Of a stretch of DNA of 64,000 bases, positions 35,718-43,144 are shown piece by piece. The notes beneath the pieces were generated by a model. The model was not told the DNA's origin. It worked only from the letters and a program-made list of their open reading frames with translations, and searched no databases. A program made the translations under genes and the position numbers. Origin of the DNA: Methylomonas koyamae (GTDB lineage: Bacteria; Pseudomonadota; Gammaproteobacteria; Methylococcales; Methylomonadaceae); contig NZ_PPPU01000011.1 in assembly GCF_006483455.1 (NCBI RefSeq), positions 36,427-100,426 of the forward strand. Reading direction: 5' to 3'. How positions within the stretch are numbered: the first letter of the stretch is position 1; each line of letters opens with the position of its first letter.

Positions 35718-36557
35718 GTGTTTTCGCTACTGACGCTGAATCTGCATACCTACCAGCAACACCCCCGCCACAACTGCTTCGAAACCATGCACCTGCACGA
35801 ACGCGAGGTGCACATCATCGCCGAAGCCGTTGCCCAACAAGGCATAGACGCGATCTGCTTTCAGGAAGTCGGCGAATACCGGTACGATCCTATTACCCAG
35901 CCTTATGGTGAGGCGCCGTCGAACATGGCATTCCGGATTTGCCGACGCTTGCGGGAATGGGGGCATTGGTTCCACATCCACCAGGACTGGAGTCACATCG
36001 GCTTTCGAAACTGGCGGGAAGGCACCGCCATACTCAGCCGCCATCCGCTGCGGCACAATTATTCGGCGTACGTGTCGCACGATTGCGGCAAAGACAATTA
36101 CATGTCGCGCAATGTCACGCTGAGCTGCATCGACCTGCCCCGCTTCGGCCTGCTGCACTTGGCCAACGTGCATTTGAGCTGGGCCCACCACGGCTTCCAT
36201 CAGGAATACGAACAGCTGAAATGGCTGATCGGGTCGCGTTACCATTTCGGCGTCCGCGGCGATTTGATGGTCGGCGATTTCAATGCTCCAGCCGGCGAGC
36301 AGGCCTACCATCAAATCGTCGGCAACAGCGAATACGTCGACCAATATCACGAACTGCATCCGCAGCGGTTTTACGAACCGACTTTCCGCGGCCAGATCGA
36401 CGGCTGGCGCCACAGTCCGCCGCGGCGCATTGATTACATCTTCAAACGTAAGGGCCAGCCGTTGCGGGTCCGCGAAATGACGCCGATTTTCAACGACGAG
36501 TTTTATCCGGCCGTATCCGACCACTTCGGTTACCTGGCCCGCTTCGAATTGTTTTGA
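35718..36557 (+). CDS. Endonuclease/exonuclease/phosphatase family protein
   Basis: The protein has 279 residues from a GTG start. Motifs of the EEP fold are in order: LTLNLHTYQQ at the start, catalytic Glu in CFQEVGEYRYD, a His-containing strand (LLHLANVHLSWAHHGFHQEY), Asp and Asn in LMVGDFNAPAGEQ, and the final SDHFGYLARFEL. Members cleave phosphodiesters in nucleic acids or phospholipids or remove inositol phosphates; the sequence alone does not decide between them. No signal peptide is seen, which argues against a secreted sphingomyelinase. It follows the DUF6447 gene closely. Confidence 0.88.
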   Translation: MFSLLTLNLHTYQQHPRHNCFETMHLHEREVHIIAEAVAQQGIDAICFQEVGEYRYDPITQPYGEAPSNMAFRICRRLREWGHWFHIHQDWSHIGFRNWREGTAILSRHPLRHNYSAYVSHDCGKDNYMSRNVTLSCIDLPRFGLLHLANVHLSWAHHGFHQEYEQLKWLIGSRYHFGVRGDLMVGDFNAPAGEQAYHQIVGNSEYVDQYHELHPQRFYEPTFRGQIDGWRHSPPRRIDYIFKRKGQPLRVREMTPIFNDEFYPAVSDHFGYLARFELF

Positions 36558-36663
36558 GCCGGAGGCGTTTGGCTTGCGTCAAATAACCGTAACCGGACCT
36601 TAACCGTCCTGTCACGGCCGCGCCCTAAAATCCAGGCTTTATTCCCGGCTCCGGACACGTGCC

Positions 36664-37203
36664 ATGACAATCCGTATTCTGATTTTGTTGGCGATGGGCT
36701 GGCTGGGTGGCTGTGCGACCAGCGCCGACCGGCACGCGGCATGGCCGGCCAGCTTGCCGGCGCAAGCCGGGTTTGCCGAGTTTTACCTGCAAGACCACCG
36801 CAATGCCGAGCTGCAAAGCCTGGACCAATACCTGGCCTGGGTCGAACGTTTTTACCAGGGCTGGGACCTGTATCCGACCGGCTGGAACCAAATCAGCCGG
36901 GATTTGGCCGGCAAAATTACAGACCCCGGCGTCAAACGCGAAATAGCAGCCAAACTGCGCCGATTGGGCATCGCCATCGCCGCAGAATGGGCCAAAGACA
37001 ATAGCGTGCGCCGCATCACGACCCGGCACGTCGGGATATGGGGTAACGCGTTGCAAAAATCGGCCGAACGCGCCGAAATCCCGAACATCGTCGACCGCGT
37101 GCTGGACGACGTCGACAACCTGCTCAACAATCGCATCGCCGCCGACGTCATCACCGAAAACCGATTCTACGCCGAGGAAGACGTGCTAAACGAAATCAAT
37201 TGA
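36664..37203 (+). CDS. Putative lipoprotein of unknown function
   Basis: The protein has 179 residues. The N-terminus is a lipoprotein signal with lipobox LGGC (MTIRILILLAMGWLGGCATS). The mature part is helical and contains EFYLQDHRNAELQSLDQYLA, an aromatic WVERFYQGWDLYPTGWN stretch, and a C-terminus rich in Asp and Asn (VDRVLDDVDNLLNNRIAAD). I do not recognise a domain. Membrane attachment in the periplasm is inferred from the lipobox. It is separated by 106 bases from the gene before and by a promoter-like element from the gene after, so it is probably transcribed alone. Confidence 0.75.
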   Translation: MTIRILILLAMGWLGGCATSADRHAAWPASLPAQAGFAEFYLQDHRNAELQSLDQYLAWVERFYQGWDLYPTGWNQISRDLAGKITDPGVKREIAAKLRRLGIAIAAEWAKDNSVRRITTRHVGIWGNALQKSAERAEIPNIVDRVLDDVDNLLNNRIAADVITENRFYAEEDVLNEIN

Positions 37204-37285
37204 GCACAAGGTATCTCGATTCGCCCGGATTAGGCTGGAAGGTCGAGATGACAAAGATCGGCACCTACCCTCCGGTTTGGCTGGG

Positions 37286-37313
37286 TTGACGATGGCCGCG
37301 AACACGTTATATT
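37286..37313 (+). promoter_or_regulatory. Sigma-70-like promoter of the lipoprotein methyltransferase gene
   Basis: TTGACG (37286-37291, 5 of 6) and TATATT (37308-37313, 5 of 6) are spaced by 16 bases. Initiation near 37320 would give a leader of about 45 bases before the ATG at 37365. Confidence 0.6.
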
Positions 37314-37364
37314 GAACGCCCAGGCCTCGAGCCGACTCCCTTCCCGGAAACAAGGCCGAAACCG

Positions 37365-38207
37365 ATGGCAAGAAGCATTCATTTATGCATCCTTACCGCT
37401 TTGGCGGCCTGTACTCCGCCCAACGAAACTTCCGCGCCGGCAAGCTCTACCCTGGAAGCCGCGATCGCCGGACACTGGCGCGAGCCGGCCAACGTCGCCC
37501 GCGACATTTGGCGGCATCCGGCACAAACTTTAAGCTTTTTCGAGGTCAATCCCGATCAGACCGTGATCGAAATCATCCCCGGCAGCGGTTGGTATACCGA
37601 AATACTGGCGCCTTTCCTAAAGGAAAACGGCCATTACGTCGCGGCAGTGATCGAACCGGACAGTGCCGTTAACTCAAGTTCGCAACACTATTACCAGCGG
37701 CAACTCAAAACCCTGAAAATCAAACTGGCGCGTTTACCCCGAATTTACGGCAGACCGGAAATCCGCCGCTTCGACGAAGGCAAACCCATATTCGGCCCGC
37801 CCGGCTCGGCCGACAGGGTACTAACCTTTCGCAATGTGCATAATTGGCGGGAAAACGGTACTGCAGAACCGATGTTTCGCGGCTTTTTCGACGTGTTGAA
37901 GCCCGGCGGCATTCTGGGCTTCGTCGAACATCGGGCCAATCCGGATGCAGCCAACGGCGGCAGTGCCGGTTACACCACGCAAAGCCAAGTGATTGCCTGG
38001 GCCGAACAGGCCGGATTTGAGCTGGAAGCCGCCAGCGAAATCAACGCCAATCCGGCAGATACGAAAGACCATGAGAGCGGAGTCTGGAATTTACCGCCCA
38101 ACTTCAGCCTCGGCGCGAAAAACCGGGCGAAATACGCCGCCATCGGCGAAAGCGACCGCATGACTTTACGCTTTCGCAAACCGGTAATCGATCAAGCTGA
38201 GCGGTAG
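37365..38207 (+). CDS. Exported lipoprotein with class I methyltransferase fold
   Basis: The protein has 280 residues. The N-terminus is a short lipoprotein signal with lipobox LAAC (HLCILTALAACTPP). The following domain has the S-adenosylmethionine motif I region VIEIIPGSGWYTEILAPFL, then VAAVIEPD, RVLTFRNVHNW (motif IV position) and FDVLKPGGILGFVEHRA (motif VI), so the Rossmann methyltransferase fold is clear. Similar exported proteins with this fold occur in other proteobacteria. S-adenosylmethionine is not expected in the periplasm, so the true substrate or cofactor is uncertain. It has its own promoter-like element and no operon partner. Confidence 0.82.
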   Translation: MARSIHLCILTALAACTPPNETSAPASSTLEAAIAGHWREPANVARDIWRHPAQTLSFFEVNPDQTVIEIIPGSGWYTEILAPFLKENGHYVAAVIEPDSAVNSSSQHYYQRQLKTLKIKLARLPRIYGRPEIRRFDEGKPIFGPPGSADRVLTFRNVHNWRENGTAEPMFRGFFDVLKPGGILGFVEHRANPDAANGGSAGYTTQSQVIAWAEQAGFELEAASEINANPADTKDHESGVWNLPPNFSLGAKNRAKYAAIGESDRMTLRFRKPVIDQAER

Positions 38208-38355
38208 CCAGCTACTGTTGATCTTAAAAACAGTTGGCCCTGTAAAACTCTTGCACTTGGACAGTCGAAGGATGGAACCGCTTTTTCAACGATCCGGGAA
38301 CTGAAGCTGTTACAGACTATCCCGCGCGAGCTCAGGAAATGCGGAATTCCTCAGA

Positions 38356-39252
38356 CTACAACCCCACAAACTCCATCAATCCCTGCAATTCCTTGGGTTC
38401 CAATTCATAAAACGAATGCGCCCTGACCCGCTCCGGCAGCGTGATGTCGCCGTAGCGGACCCGGATCAGGCGGCTGACTTTGACGCCTTGCGATTCCCAT
38501 AGCCGCCTTACCAAGCGGTTGCGGCCCTGTTTGACCGTTGCGTAGTACCATTTGTTGGCGCCCTCGCCGGCGTAGAAACTGACGTCTTCGAAATGCGCCG
38601 GGCCGTCGTCCAGCTCGACGCCTTGTTTCAGACGTTCCAGCATGGCATCGTCGACTTCGCCCAGGATACGCACCGCGTATTCGCGCTCCACTTCCCGCGA
38701 CGGATGCATCAAGCGGTTGGCCAATTCACCGTTGTTGGTGACCAGAATCAAGCCGGAGGTGTTGATGTCCAGCCGGCCGACCGCGATCCAGCGTCCGACC
38801 TGGAGTCGCGGCAGTTGGGTAAATATCACCGGCCGGCCTTCCGGATCGCGACGCGTCACCAACTCGCCGACCGGTTTGTGGTAAACCAACACCCGGGTCG
38901 GCTGTTCGGCGTATTTTTCCCATTTGACGATGCGACCGTTGATTTGCAAATGGTCGCCCGGTTTCAGGTGATAGCCCAATTGCACCGCGTTGCCGTTCAC
39001 CAACAGCTTGCCTTCGCCGATCCAGCGCTCGATTTCCCGCCGGGAGCCCAAACCGGCGCGGGCCAGCAATTTTTGAATCCGTTCGCCGCCCGCTGTTACG
39101 TTGTCAGTGGAGGGTGACGCCTTTTTCGCCGCCGGAGCCGGTTTCGGCTTGCGCATTGGCGCCGACTTCGGTTTGCGGTTCGGTTCCATCGGCTTCCGGT
39201 GCTCCGGACGGGTTGACGGTTGGTGCGGTTTCGACGGTTTGCGATCTTTCAC
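38356..39252 (-). CDS. rluB: 23S rRNA pseudouridine synthase RluB
   Basis: The protein has 298 residues. A basic, Pro/Lys-rich tail (about 1-55) precedes an S4 RNA-binding domain (ERIQKLLARAGLGSRREIER). The RsuA/RluB-type catalytic domain has the active-site Asp in GRLDINTSGLILVTN and KQGRNRLVRRLWESQG near the C-terminus. It modifies a uridine in 23S rRNA (U2605 in E. coli). I accept the GTG at 39252 because AGGA lies about 6 bases upstream, although it overlaps the scpB end by 149 bases; the nearest later ATG would still overlap it by 53. It closes the yciO-protease-scpA-scpB-rluB run, an order common in gammaproteobacteria. Confidence 0.9.
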   Translation of the reverse strand: MKDRKPSKPHQPSTRPEHRKPMEPNRKPKSAPMRKPKPAPAAKKASPSTDNVTAGGERIQKLLARAGLGSRREIERWIGEGKLLVNGNAVQLGYHLKPGDHLQINGRIVKWEKYAEQPTRVLVYHKPVGELVTRRDPEGRPVIFTQLPRLQVGRWIAVGRLDINTSGLILVTNNGELANRLMHPSREVEREYAVRILGEVDDAMLERLKQGVELDDGPAHFEDVSFYAGEGANKWYYATVKQGRNRLVRRLWESQGVKVSRLIRVRYGDITLPERVRAHSFYELEPKELQGLMEFVGL

Positions 39253-40435
39253 TGTGGTCCTGCTCGGTCTGCGGTTGCGGCGGATTACCGAAATCGAAAT
39301 CGGCGATTTCTTGCAAGGTCGGTAAGTCGTTCAACGAAGTTAAATTGAAATAATCCAGAAATAGTTTGGTGGTGCCGAACAAGGCCGGCCGGCCCGGCAC
39401 CTCCTTATGCGCGATCACCCGAATCCACTCCCGTTCCAGCAAAGTCTGAATGATGGAACTGCTGACGCTGACGCCGCGAATGTCCTCGATTTCGCCACGG
39501 GTCACCGGCTGACGGTAGGCGATGATGGCCAGGGTTTCCAATAGCGCGCGCGAATAGCGGGCCGGTTTTTCCTCGAATAGCCGGGTCACATAAGGCGATA
39601 GGCCTTCGCGCACCTGAAACCGGTAACCGCTGGCCAGTTGCCGGAGGCCGATCGGCCGGTCGGCGTAATCGCGGGCGATGTCTTCCAGGGCCATCTGAAT
39701 CGTCAGTGTGTCCGGCTGTTCCAGTTCCGGAAAGGTCTCCTGAATCTGACGGATGGTCATCGGCCGATTCGCGGCGAACAAAATGGCTTCGACAATGCGT
39801 TTGGTGTTCATGTCGCAGTCTTTAACCCGTTCCGGCGCCGGCAAATGGCGTTCGACAATGATGGCCTGGTGTTCGCTGGCGCGGATGACGGCAGCCCATT
39901 GCGGCGGTAGGCGGGTAGAGCGGCGGCGGGCAATGATGCATTCGGATTTATGTTCGCTTTCCGGTTTACGCCAATCGCTTTGCCAAGTAGGCGGCAAGCG
40001 TACCGCACGCCGGCCCGCAGGTTTGGCAAGGAGTGCCGGCGCTTCGCGCGGCTGCAGTTGGAGTCGACGTTCGCCGCTCCAGCCGGGCGGCAACCGTACT
40101 GCCCGACGCTTGACCGGTACCAAAATTTTGACCGGCTCGGGTTTGATCCGCGGCTTGCGCGGGGCGCGAGGCTTGGTTGGCGGGCTAACATGGTCGGCAA
40201 GGTTGGCGGTTGGCGGCGGCTCAATCGCCAGTGCTGCTATTGACTCGGAAGCGGACGTGGATGCCGGCGTAGGGCTCGGGCTGGAAGATGTCGATGACTC
40301 GTTCCTTGGAGAGTTCAAGGATGGCAAGAAACGCGACAACCACCCCGTTTTTTCCTTCACCTCGGGTAAAACACGCTGGGAAAGGGAGGATATCTGCTCG
40401 GTTAAGTTTTTCCAAAATGGCTGCCATTCGTTCAC
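39104..40435 (-). CDS. scpB: Chromosome segregation and condensation protein ScpB with long N-terminal extension
   Basis: The conserved ScpB part starts at Met209 (MNTKRIVEAILFAANRPM) and includes two winged-helix domains (ALLETLAIIAYRQPVTRGEI, then LLEREWIRVIAHKEVPGRPA); an acidic, Gln/Glu-rich tail follows. Read from a GTG at 40435, the frame adds 208 residues. Their Pro-rich middle contains three copies of RR-x-x-RLPP-x-W (residues 110-119, 142-151, 171-180). The repeats suggest that at least this part is translated. A start at 40435 overlaps scpA by 215 bases; the conservative start is the ATG at 39811. ScpB joins ScpA and SMC in the condensin-like complex. Certainty is high for the core and moderate for the extension. 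Confidence 0.85.
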   Translation of the reverse strand: MNEWQPFWKNLTEQISSLSQRVLPEVKEKTGWLSRFLPSLNSPRNESSTSSSPSPTPASTSASESIAALAIEPPPTANLADHVSPPTKPRAPRKPRIKPEPVKILVPVKRRAVRLPPGWSGERRLQLQPREAPALLAKPAGRRAVRLPPTWQSDWRKPESEHKSECIIARRRSTRLPPQWAAVIRASEHQAIIVERHLPAPERVKDCDMNTKRIVEAILFAANRPMTIRQIQETFPELEQPDTLTIQMALEDIARDYADRPIGLRQLASGYRFQVREGLSPYVTRLFEEKPARYSRALLETLAIIAYRQPVTRGEIEDIRGVSVSSSIIQTLLEREWIRVIAHKEVPGRPALFGTTKLFLDYFNLTSLNDLPTLQEIADFDFGNPPQPQTEQDHSERSQTVETAPTVNPSGAPEADGTEPQTEVGANAQAETGSGGEKGVTLH

Positions 40436-41042
40436 GGACTGATAGAGGCTCTTTGGTTATGTGGTGGTGGCTGAGCCGTTCGGCGCGCTTCAACACGTCC
40501 TGAAAGGCCAGCAATAATTCCTTGAGTTCCACGTCCGGCAGGATCTGCCGAACGTTGACAGTCGAGGTGTCGACGCCGAATTCGAAGGTGTCGCGCTCGT
40601 TTCTGGGCAACAGATCGATTTCTTCGGCGACTTTCTTGATCGCCTCGTATTCCTGCAATTTGCGGATCAAAAACGCCCTGGGGTCTTCTTCCTCTTCCTC
40701 GCTCTCCGGCTGGCGCGGCAACAACATCCGCGATTTGATCTCGGCCAGCAAGGCCGCCATGACTAAATATTCGGCGGCCAGTTCCAAGCGCAGGTTTTCC
40801 ATCATCTCGATGTAGGCAATGTATTGCCGGGTGATCTGCGCGATAGGAATGTCGAGAATATCCAGGTTTTGACGGCGAATCAAATACAGCAGCAAGTCCA
40901 GCGGCCCTTCGAAGGCGTCGAGAAACACTTCCAGCGCGTCAGGCGGAATGTAAAGGTCTTCCGGCAGTTCCTGGAAGGGTTGGCCTTGGACCAAGGCCAA
41001 CGGCGCCGCTACCGGCTCGACAGCTAACGCGGTTTCGTTCAA
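40221..41042 (-). CDS. scpA: Segregation and condensation protein ScpA
   Basis: The protein has 273 residues, apparently from a TTG start. The kleisin N-terminal motif is clear (VFLDAFEGPLDLLLYLIRRQ NL), then IPIAQITRQYIAYIEMM, an acidic linker (ESEEEEEDPRAF) and the C-terminal winged-helix region (VVVAFLAILELSKERVIDIF). ScpA bridges the SMC heads and binds ScpB. It starts 2 bases after the stop of the membrane protease gene, and its 3' end overlaps the extended scpB frame. The operon arrangement supports co-production of both subunits. Confidence 0.93.
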   Translation of the reverse strand: MNETALAVEPVAAPLALVQGQPFQELPEDLYIPPDALEVFLDAFEGPLDLLLYLIRRQNLDILDIPIAQITRQYIAYIEMMENLRLELAAEYLVMAALLAEIKSRMLLPRQPESEEEEEDPRAFLIRKLQEYEAIKKVAEEIDLLPRNERDTFEFGVDTSTVNVRQILPDVELKELLLAFQDVLKRAERLSHHHITKEPLSVRERMAAILEKLNRADILPFPACFTRGEGKNGVVVAFLAILELSKERVIDIFQPEPYAGIHVRFRVNSSTGD

Positions 41043-41044
41043 AC

Positions 41045-41698
41045 CTAAATTCCCGCCAGACTGAAAAACAATTGCTGGGCGTAATACAACGGGTAGGCCA
41101 GGATGTATTTCAAGACATCGGTCGCCAACAGAATCAGCAAAATCACAAAACCGAAACGTTCCAAGCGGTTGTATTGCCAGGCCCAGTAATGCGGCAGCAT
41201 ACCGGACAATATCCGGCTGCCGTCCAGTGGTGGGATCGGCAACATATTGATCAAGGCCAATACCAGGTTGATGCTGATGCCGGCCACGCCGCTGTAGATA
41301 AAAGGCATCGAAATAAATTCGATTTCCAGCATCACCCCCAGCCTGGCGATCAACGCCCAGGCCGCGGCCATCAACAGGTTGGACACCGGTCCGGCCAAGG
41401 CCACCCAGGCCATACCCTGTAACGGTTTCTTGAAGTTACGCGGATCGACCGGCACCGGCTTGGCCCAACCGAATACGAACCCGGTGAAAGTCAGCAGCAA
41501 CAAGCCTGGAATAATCAGGGTTCCCAAGATATCGATATGCTTGAGCGGATTCACCGTCAACCGGCCTTGCGACGCCGCGGTATTGTCGCCCAACAGTTTG
41601 GCAACCCAGCCGTGAGCCACTTCATGCACGGTAATCGCAAAAATCACCGGTAAGATCCAGACCACGATGCGCTGCACCAGAGTTAATTCGTCCATCAT
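41045..41698 (-). CDS. Site-2 protease family membrane metalloprotease (M50)
   Basis: The protein has 217 residues with about six transmembrane helices. The zinc motif HEVAHG lies in the first helix region (AITVHEVAHGWVAKLLGD), and the third ligand is the Asp in NMLPIPPLDGSRIL. This compact form without PDZ or CBS domains is the subgroup often encoded next to scpA. GGAG lies about 8 bases before the ATG pair at the start. It probably cleaves transmembrane segments of regulatory proteins, but its substrate is unknown and the link to chromosome condensation may be only by position. Confidence 0.9.
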   Translation of the reverse strand: MMDELTLVQRIVVWILPVIFAITVHEVAHGWVAKLLGDNTAASQGRLTVNPLKHIDILGTLIIPGLLLLTFTGFVFGWAKPVPVDPRNFKKPLQGMAWVALAGPVSNLLMAAAWALIARLGVMLEIEFISMPFIYSGVAGISINLVLALINMLPIPPLDGSRILSGMLPHYWAWQYNRLERFGFVILLILLATDVLKYILAYPLYYAQQLFFSLAGI

Positions 41699-41703
41699 CG
41701 CTT

Positions 41704-42324
41704 TTACTCCAACATCGGCGCGATACCGATACCTTGCCTGACTATTTCGATGGTTTTATCGCCGCAGGCGATTACCGTGGTCGATTGGTGTTCGATCACG
41801 CCGCCGTCAATGACCAGAGCCAGCTCTTTTTCCAGGCGCTGCCTGATTTCGTAAGGATCGGCCAGCGCATCGGTTTCGCCGGGCATGATCAGGGTAGTGG
41901 TCAGCAACGGCTCGCCCAACTGCTCGACCAAGGTTCTGGCAATGACGTGATCCGGTATCCGCACGCCGATAGTTTTCTTTTTCGGGTGTTGCAGCCGGCG
42001 CGGCACTTCCCGCGTCGCATCCAGCAAAAACGTGAACGGCCCCGGCGTCAGTTTTTTGATCAGCCGATGGGCATCGTTACCCATTTTGGTAAAGGTCGAT
42101 ACCTGCGATAAATCGGTACAAATCAATGTGAAATTGTGATTATCGTCCAGCCGGCGAATCGCGCGGATGGTATCCATCGCCGCCTTGTCGCCGATCTGGC
42201 AGCCCAACGCGTATGAGGTATCGGTCGGATAGGCAATCACGCCGCCGTCGCGCAGAATATTCAGGGCTTGTTGAATCAGCCGCGGCTGCGGATTCTTCGG
42301 GTGGATTTCGAAATATTGCGCCAT
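41704..42324 (-). CDS. yciO: YciO/TsaC-family threonylcarbamoyl-AMP synthase-like protein
   Basis: The protein has 206 residues. Family motifs include the start region GGVIAYPTDTSYALGCQIGD, the RAIRRLDDNHNFTLIC stretch, KLTPGPFTFLLDAT, RLQHPKKKTIGVRIPDH and TTTLIMPGETDA. Length and wording fit the YciO branch more than TsaC or Sua5. TsaC makes the threonylcarbamoyl-AMP used for the t6A tRNA modification; YciO has the fold, but its cellular role is less settled. It heads the run with the M50 protease, scpA, scpB and rluB. TsaB, a true t6A factor, is encoded next upstream. Confidence 0.88.
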   Translation of the reverse strand: MAQYFEIHPKNPQPRLIQQALNILRDGGVIAYPTDTSYALGCQIGDKAAMDTIRAIRRLDDNHNFTLICTDLSQVSTFTKMGNDAHRLIKKLTPGPFTFLLDATREVPRRLQHPKKKTIGVRIPDHVIARTLVEQLGEPLLTTTLIMPGETDALADPYEIRQRLEKELALVIDGGVIEHQSTTVIACGDKTIEIVRQGIGIAPMLE

Positions 42325-42441
42325 GGGCTAGAAAGTCGGCTTAAAGAAGGTCATTGTACCGCACAAGCGGCGGAAAACCTTGCCGGACATTTGCCTTGCC
42401 GGCTAACGGCCACAACTTAACTTGCTGAATCCGTTAATTTA

Positions 42442-43131
42442 TTACCTCTCCGACTGCTTTTTCGCGACCTTGTCGCGTAAATAGACCGGCATGGCCTGCT
42501 CCACCGGCACCGCACCGCCGTTGGCGCACAGAAATGCGCCGAGTTGGGCGATACAGGCGGCGCGCGGCCATATTGCTTCGGCTTCGACGGACAACAGCCG
42601 CTGACCTAATCGCTGCGCCAGCAGCTCGGCGTACTCGGTCCAGCCGGAGCCAACGCCATAGCCGGTTTCATCGCCGACCTGAATATCCGCGGCGGGCGTA
42701 ACCGCTTCGGCGCCGAGCAATTCGGCCAAGCCCAAATCGCTACGCCGATAAACGCCCCAAAAGATCTCGCCCATCCGCGCATCCATCGCGGTGAATGCAA
42801 TTTCGGGATCGCTGCGCTTATTGAAGAAATCTTGAGCAATCGCGGCCAGGGTCGATACCGGCGCCACCGGCAAATCGGCGCCGTAGGCGATACCCTGTAC
42901 CACGCCGCCGGCGATGCGAACGCCGGTAAACGAGCCGGGACCACGGCTGACGGCGATGGCATCCAACTGTTGCGGCCGCAGTTGCGCCTCGGCCATCAGA
43001 CGATCGATCATCGGCAGAATCAGCTTGGTGTGCTCGCGCGGGGCGATGGCAAACTCTTCCCGGATTTCGCCGTTGATGAACAATGCCGCCGAACAGGCGT
43101 CGGTCGAGGTTTCTACCGCTAGTAACTTCAA
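42442..43131 (-). CDS. tsaB: tRNA t6A modification protein TsaB
   Basis: The protein has 229 residues from a TTG at 43131, chosen because GAAGGA lies 6 bases upstream and the protein then begins MKLLAVETSTDACSAALF, as the family does; an upstream TTG at 43152 would add seven residues. Other marks are PREHTKLILPMIDRLM, AIAVSRGPGSFTGVRIAGG and FTAMDARMGEIFWG. TsaB is the non-catalytic ASKHA-fold partner of TsaD in making threonylcarbamoyl-adenosine in tRNAs. It follows the YoaA-type helicase gene by 13 bases, an arrangement also seen in other gammaproteobacteria. Confidence 0.93.
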   Translation of the reverse strand: MKLLAVETSTDACSAALFINGEIREEFAIAPREHTKLILPMIDRLMAEAQLRPQQLDAIAVSRGPGSFTGVRIAGGVVQGIAYGADLPVAPVSTLAAIAQDFFNKRSDPEIAFTAMDARMGEIFWGVYRRSDLGLAELLGAEAVTPAADIQVGDETGYGVGSGWTEYAELLAQRLGQRLLSVEAEAIWPRAACIAQLGAFLCANGGAVPVEQAMPVYLRDKVAKKQSER

Positions 43132-43144
43132 AGCCTTTCCTTCG

